Shown: piece by piece, positions 60,481 through 64,000 of the stretch
Numbering within the stretch: position 1 is the stretch's first letter
How the letters are laid out: every line of letters begins with the position of its first letter
Assembly (NCBI RefSeq): GCF_014334055.1
Contig: NZ_CP060490.1
Location: forward strand, 1,984,001 to 2,048,000
Source of the DNA: Oscillibacter hominis
GTDB taxonomy: Bacteria; Bacillota; Clostridia; Oscillospirales; Oscillospiraceae
Direction: 5' to 3'
DNA: 64,000 nt
Position numbers and translations under genes: made by a program
The notes under the pieces: model-generated
The model's database searches: none
What the model saw: only the letters and a program-made list of their open reading frames with translations
Told to the model about the DNA's origin: nothing

Positions 60481-60504
60481 GTAGAATGGGACAAGCGATT
60501 CTAC
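60481..60504. promoter_or_regulatory. Dyad upstream of spoIIE
   Basis: GTAGAAT, ten-base spacer, ATTCTAC, just before the ribosome site. Possible operator or leader hairpin; I see no good Spo0A box. Confidence 0.35.
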
Positions 60505-60511
60505 GAAAGGG

Positions 60512-62530
60512 ATGGTCACAGCCGTGAAGCGTTTATCTTTGAGTAAGGAGCAGATGTCCCTCCTGCTTGGCTGCGGGGTTCGATTTTTCCTGTCCGCGGC
60601 CCTGACCGGCAGCACCGTCGCCGGGGGGTATCAGCCCTTCGCGTTGGGCTTTGCCGCCGCGGCGGGGACAGGGGCCGCCGGCGGGGCGGCACTGGCCGGC
60701 TGCCTGGTAGGTGCGGCTCTCTTTTTGGAGTTTGCGGACGCGCTCCGGTTTTTAGCTGCCGCCGTGCTGATCTTTGCCGCGGCCACGGCGTTCGACGGGA
60801 CCCGTCCGGCCAGAAGCCCCCTATTCACCCCCCTGTTGTCAGTTTTCTTATTTCTCTGCGTACATTTTATCTACCTCTTCCAGTCCTTCCGCTTTTGGGA
60901 CAACCTCTTCCCCTGTCTGGCGGCAGCGGTGCTGACCGGCGTCTCCGCACGGCTCTACACGCTGCTGCTGCGCCAGGAGGGCAACCGCCAGCTGACGCTT
61001 CTCTACGTATCGGTGACGCTGCTGACCAGCGTGGCAGGGCTGGCCCTGCCGGGAGGCATCTCGCCCGGGCGCGCCGCCGTGTGCTGCCTGCTGCTCTACA
61101 CGGCCTATCAGCAGGGCATGGGCATTGGCGCCGCCGCAGGCATCTGCACGGGCCTTGCCATGGACCTCTGCTCCGGGGCGGACACGTTGTTCTACGCCGC
61201 CGCCTACGGCCTCAGCGGCCTTCTGGCCGGACTGCGCAGCCGCTGCGGCCGGGGGTCCGCCGCGGGCCTGAGCGCCCTGGCAGCGCTGCTGCTCTCCGCC
61301 ATCTGGCAGGACACGCCTTCCCTCCTGGCGGAGACGCTCTTAGGCTGCACGGTTTTCCTCTTCCTCCCCGGAAAGCTCTTCTCCGGGAAGCGGGTCCAGG
61401 AAAAGGAGGATGTGACGCTCCTGGACCGGTTGCGGCTTCAGCTCAAGGAGTCCTCCGCAGCCCTCCGGGACCTCTATGACAGCTTCAGCCGCAATTCCGC
61501 TCCCACGGAGAACCCGGCCATCATCTTCGACCGGGCGGCGGAATCCACCTGCCGGGGCTGCGCGCTGTGCGATCTCTGCTGGCAGAAGGAGTACACCTCC
61601 ACCTTCAACGCCATGAACGACGCAACGCCCTTCCTCCTGGAGCGGGGCCGGGCGCTGCCCAAGGACTTCCCGCCCCACTTCTCCTCCCGCTGCATCCACT
61701 TTCCCGAGCTGCTGACCTCTATCAACGGCGAGCTCTCCGCCTTCCTGCTGCGCCGGCAGTACCGGCTCCAAATGGAGGAGACCCGCCGCAGCGCCCAGGG
61801 CCAATACGCCCAGCTGTCAGACCTTCTGGCCTCCACCGCCTCCCACCTCGGACAGGCCGCGCCCGCCTTCGGCGCCGCGCCCTCCTGGCGGGTGGGCGCG
61901 GTTCTCTCTCCCAAGGAGGGGGAGAGCGTCAGCGGCGACAGCATCTCTTCCTTTGAAACCAGTCAGGGCCGGTTCTGCATGCTGCTCTCCGACGGCATGG
62001 GCACCGGCGAGGCCGCCCGCCGGGAGTCCTCCATGACGCTCAGGCTGATGGAACGGTTCTTAAAGGCCGGCATTGACCCGGAGGCGGCGCTGAAGACCTT
62101 AAACTCCGCCCTGTCCCTGCGGAGCTCCGACACGGGCAGCTTTACCACCATCGATCTCTTTATATTGGAGGGCGACCAGGGCGCGGTCTACAAATACGGG
62201 GCCGCCCCCTCCTATGTGAAGCGTGGCGGGCGGGTGCAGCGCATCACCGGCGGCTGCCTGCCCGCCGGGCTCCACTCCCAGCCCGCGCCCCCCGACTCCT
62301 CCCACTTCCCCCTGGAGGACGGCTGTTTTGTGGTCCAGATCAGCGACGGCGTGGCGGATGCGGGCCATGACGAATGGCTTTTGAACCTGCTGGCCGGCTT
62401 TCCCGGCAGCGATCCCCAGCTTCTGGCCAACGCCATCGTGGCCCAGGTCCGAAAACAGGGCCAGATGAGCGACGACTGCGCCGTGCAGGTGCTCTATCTC
62501 TCCTCCGCAGGAGAGAAAAAAGAGGTCTGA
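60512..62530 (+). CDS. spoIIE: Stage II sporulation protein E (SpoIIE-type PP2C phosphatase)
   Basis: Membrane phosphatase that dephosphorylates SpoIIAA and so activates the forespore sigma factor F. About ten membrane segments lie in residues 15-300, then a linker, a cysteine-rich stretch (ESTCRGCALCDLCW), and the PP2C/SpoIIE domain with GRFCMLLSDGMGTGEAARRE, VVQISDGVADAG and a final SDDCAVQVL, giving the metal-binding Asp residues. At 672 residues it is shorter than the 827-residue Bacillus protein. AAAGGG touches the ATG at 60512, so GTG at 60524 is a possible start. Evidence that the host forms spores. Confidence 0.92.
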   Translation: MVTAVKRLSLSKEQMSLLLGCGVRFFLSAALTGSTVAGGYQPFALGFAAAAGTGAAGGAALAGCLVGAALFLEFADALRFLAAAVLIFAAATAFDGTRPARSPLFTPLLSVFLFLCVHFIYLFQSFRFWDNLFPCLAAAVLTGVSARLYTLLLRQEGNRQLTLLYVSVTLLTSVAGLALPGGISPGRAAVCCLLLYTAYQQGMGIGAAAGICTGLAMDLCSGADTLFYAAAYGLSGLLAGLRSRCGRGSAAGLSALAALLLSAIWQDTPSLLAETLLGCTVFLFLPGKLFSGKRVQEKEDVTLLDRLRLQLKESSAALRDLYDSFSRNSAPTENPAIIFDRAAESTCRGCALCDLCWQKEYTSTFNAMNDATPFLLERGRALPKDFPPHFSSRCIHFPELLTSINGELSAFLLRRQYRLQMEETRRSAQGQYAQLSDLLASTASHLGQAAPAFGAAPSWRVGAVLSPKEGESVSGDSISSFETSQGRFCMLLSDGMGTGEAARRESSMTLRLMERFLKAGIDPEAALKTLNSALSLRSSDTGSFTTIDLFILEGDQGAVYKYGAAPSYVKRGGRVQRITGGCLPAGLHSQPAPPDSSHFPLEDGCFVVQISDGVADAGHDEWLLNLLAGFPGSDPQLLANAIVAQVRKQGQMSDDCAVQVLYLSSAGEKKEV

Positions 62531-62633
62531 TGCCACTCAATTTTTTGTAAAACCGTCCCAACCTCCGTATACTTCCCCCTCCTGAAGGAAACAATGGATT
62601 TGCTGAGATTGATGTGAGAGTGAGGAATCGGAT

Positions 62634-62906
62634 ATGGTAAAGGGGGTTTCCCGGCGGGTCGTAGTGGTCAATTCCCCGGACCCGCGAATTTTTGAACAGG
62701 CGATTTTCATTGTGCGCAACGACGCGCTGACCAAAGACGGTGTTTCCTCCCGGGAGATTGTGGAGGAGGCGGAGCGGGTGGCCAGGAGCTACACCCAGGG
62801 CGCCGGCAAGCTGAGCCGCCACTGGCGGGCCCTGCCCCCCGCCCTCTATGCCGTCATGGGTGCCGGCGGCATCGGCCTGGTGTGGCTGCTTGCTGCGCTG
62901 CTGTAA
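62634..62906 (+). CDS. Small membrane-anchored protein of unknown function
   Basis: A 90-residue protein with ATG 62634 after GAGTGAGG. A soluble N-terminal half (RRVVVVNSPDPRIFEQAIFI and SSREIVEEAERVARSYTQG) is followed by a C-terminal membrane segment (ALYAVMGAGGIGLVWLLAAL), so it is probably tail-anchored. I do not recognise a family. It follows spoIIE by 104 bases in the same direction and is closed by its own terminator; a link to sporulation is only positional. Confidence 0.75.
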   Translation: MVKGVSRRVVVVNSPDPRIFEQAIFIVRNDALTKDGVSSREIVEEAERVARSYTQGAGKLSRHWRALPPALYAVMGAGGIGLVWLLAALL

Positions 62907-62910
62907 CGGG

Positions 62911-62949
62911 AAAAGAAGTCATGGCCGCTTGGCCATGGCTTCTTTTTTC
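62911..62949 (+). terminator. Intrinsic terminator
   Basis: AAAGAAG-CATGGCC stem with one G-U pair and GCTT loop, followed by six T, six bases after the stop codon. Confidence 0.92.
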
Positions 62950-62977
62950 CTGTGAACTGTTCCGGAGGGACTCGATC

Positions 62978-63006
62978 TTGCACCGGCGCCTGATCTATGC
63001 TAAACT
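62978..63006 (+). promoter_or_regulatory. Promoter of the dus gene
   Basis: TTGCAC, 17-bp spacer, TAAACT, 33 bases before the start codon. Confidence 0.6.
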
Positions 63007-63038
63007 AAGGTGTCTTCGATGAAAAGGAGGGCGCAGCC

Positions 63039-64000
63039 ATGAAAATTGCAGATGTGGACGTCCCCTCCCGCCTGGCCCTTGCGCCCATGGCCGGCGTGAC
63101 GGACGTGGCCTTCCGGCAGATCTGCCGGGAGTTGGGCGCGGGCCTGACCTGTACGGAGCTGGTCAGCTCCAAGGCCCTGTGCTACCAGGATAAAAAGACC
63201 AGGCTCCTATTGGAGCTCTCCCCCGGCGAACATCCGGCGGCGGCCCAGATATTCGGCAGCGACCCGATCTGCATGGCGGAGGCCGCCCAGATCGCGGCGG
63301 AGGTGTCCGGCGCGGATTTCATTGACATCAACATGGGCTGCCCGGTGGGCAAGGTGGTCTCCTCCGGCGACGGCAGCGCCCTGATGCGCGACCCGGACAA
63401 GGCCGCGCGGGTGGCGGAGGCCGTGGTCAAGGCAAGCCCCGTCCCGGTTACGGTGAAGATGCGCCGGGGCTGGGACAAGGGCAGCATCAACGCCGTGGAG
63501 CTCTCCAGGCTGCTGGAGCAGGTGGGGGTCGCCGCTATCGCCGTCCATGGCCGCACCCGGACGCAGATGTACAGCGGGACCGCCGACTGGACCACCATCC
63601 GGGCGGTGAAGGAGTCGGTGTCCATTCCGGTAATCGCCAACGGCGACGTCTGGAGTGCGGAGGACGCTGTGCGCATTCTCCGCTTCACCGGAGCGGATAT
63701 GGCCATGATCGGCCGCGGCGCTTTCGGTAACCCCTGGATTTTCCAGCAGGCACAGGCCGCACTGGAGGGAAAGGACATCCCGCCTCTTCCCCCGCTATCA
63801 GAGCGGGTGGACACCGCCGTGCGGCAGTTTGAGCTGGCCGCCGCCTCCAAAGGCGAGAAGGTGGCGGTTCTGGAGGCCCGCCGCCACTACTGCTGGTATT
63901 TAAAGGGCGTGTCCCATTCCAACTACTATAAGGAGCAAATCGTGCAGATGAACACCTTGGAAGACGTGTATCGCGTCACAAAGGGCATCAAGAGGGATTT
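63039..64000 (+). CDS. tRNA-dihydrouridine synthase (3' end outside the window)
   Basis: FMN-dependent reduction of uridine to dihydrouridine in the tRNA D-loop. About 320 residues are visible of the TIM-barrel enzyme: [18 protein letters not shown] at the N-terminus, [20 protein letters not shown] with the catalytic Cys, [25 protein letters not shown] and [13 protein letters not shown], plus [13 protein letters not shown] in the phosphate-binding end. The pattern fits the DusB branch. AAAAGGAGG lies seven bases before the ATG. The reading frame is still open at the window edge. Confidence 0.93.
   Translation, partial: MKIADVDVPSRLALAPMAGVTDVAFRQICRELGAGLTCTELVSSKALCYQDKKTRLLLELSPGEHPAAAQIFGSDPICMAEAAQIAAEVSGADFIDINMGCPVGKVVSSGDGSALMRDPDKAARVAEAVVKASPVPVTVKMRRGWDKGSINAVELSRLLEQVGVAAIAVHGRTRTQMYSGTADWTTIRAVKESVSIPVIANGDVWSAEDAVRILRFTGADMAMIGRGAFGNPWIFQQAQAALEGKDIPPLPPLSERVDTAVRQFELAAASKGEKVAVLEARRHYCWYLKGVSHSNYYKEQIVQMNTLEDVYRVTKGIKRD

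Overview
The window comes from the chromosome of a fairly GC-rich, spore-forming member of the Firmicutes, most like the Clostridia/Oscillospiraceae of animal guts. The pointers are: a SpoIIE-type sporulation phosphatase; surface proteins anchored by SLH domains; the Gram-positive order rimP-nusA-ylxR-ylxQ-infB-rbfA-nrnA-truB-ribF; a RsiV-type anti-sigma factor; AGCS and MATE transporters; reverse rubrerythrin for oxidative stress in an anaerobe; and strong AAGGAGG ribosome sites with vegetative promoters of the TTGACA/TATAAT type. Species cannot be named from the sequence alone.\n\nLayout. 1-6.0 kb: mixed single genes (partial metallo-beta-lactamase-fold hydrolase, SLH-serine protease, AraC regulator, HAD phosphatase, DMT exporter, D-lactate dehydrogenase). 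6.1-7.9 kb: an AT-rich islet of small DNA-binding proteins (ribbon-helix-helix, three HTH genes, one chimeric remnant) that looks acquired and shuffled. 7.9-20 kb: SLOG protein, rubrerythrin, an EF-G paralogue, a degenerate P-type-ATPase-like membrane protein, rlmB, ftsH, a membrane-tethered HTH protein, pyridoxal kinase and tRNA-Leu(TAG).\n\n20-32.3 kb: the most unusual part. A LytTR two-component system faces away from a tyrosine recombinase. Just after the recombinase stop codon lie two perfect 21-bp inverted repeats, each built like a recombinase core site, flanking 220 bp that carry two divergent promoter-like sequences. Then come a TetR gene broken by a +1 frameshift, an 87-residue unknown protein and a 2519-residue secreted SLH protein with a C-type lectin domain holding EPN and WND motifs. 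I read this as a candidate phase-variable surface lectin module; the link between the switch and the adhesin is inference.\n\n32.4-34.7 kb: an ArsR-controlled operon for metalloid handling (permease, DUF2703 protein, thioredoxin-like protein) with two matching operators. 34.7-35.5 kb: mostly gene-free. 35.5-46.1 kb: a co-directional cluster of amino-acid type (AGCS symporter, saccharopine-dehydrogenase-like protein, hydroxyacid-dehydrogenase-like protein, EamA transporter, M20 peptidase-like protein, ATC-hydrolase family protein, NhaC antiporter, MATE pump, XRE-cupin regulator); two of its enzymes lack canonical catalytic residues. 46.3-50.3 kb: a sugar nucleotidyltransferase and a Fur-family/zinc ABC operon. 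50.3-51.7 kb: ECF sigma factor with RsiV-like anti-sigma factor. 51.8-60.3 kb: the translation/transcription operon. 60.5-64 kb: spoIIE, a small membrane protein and the start of a tRNA-dihydrouridine synthase.
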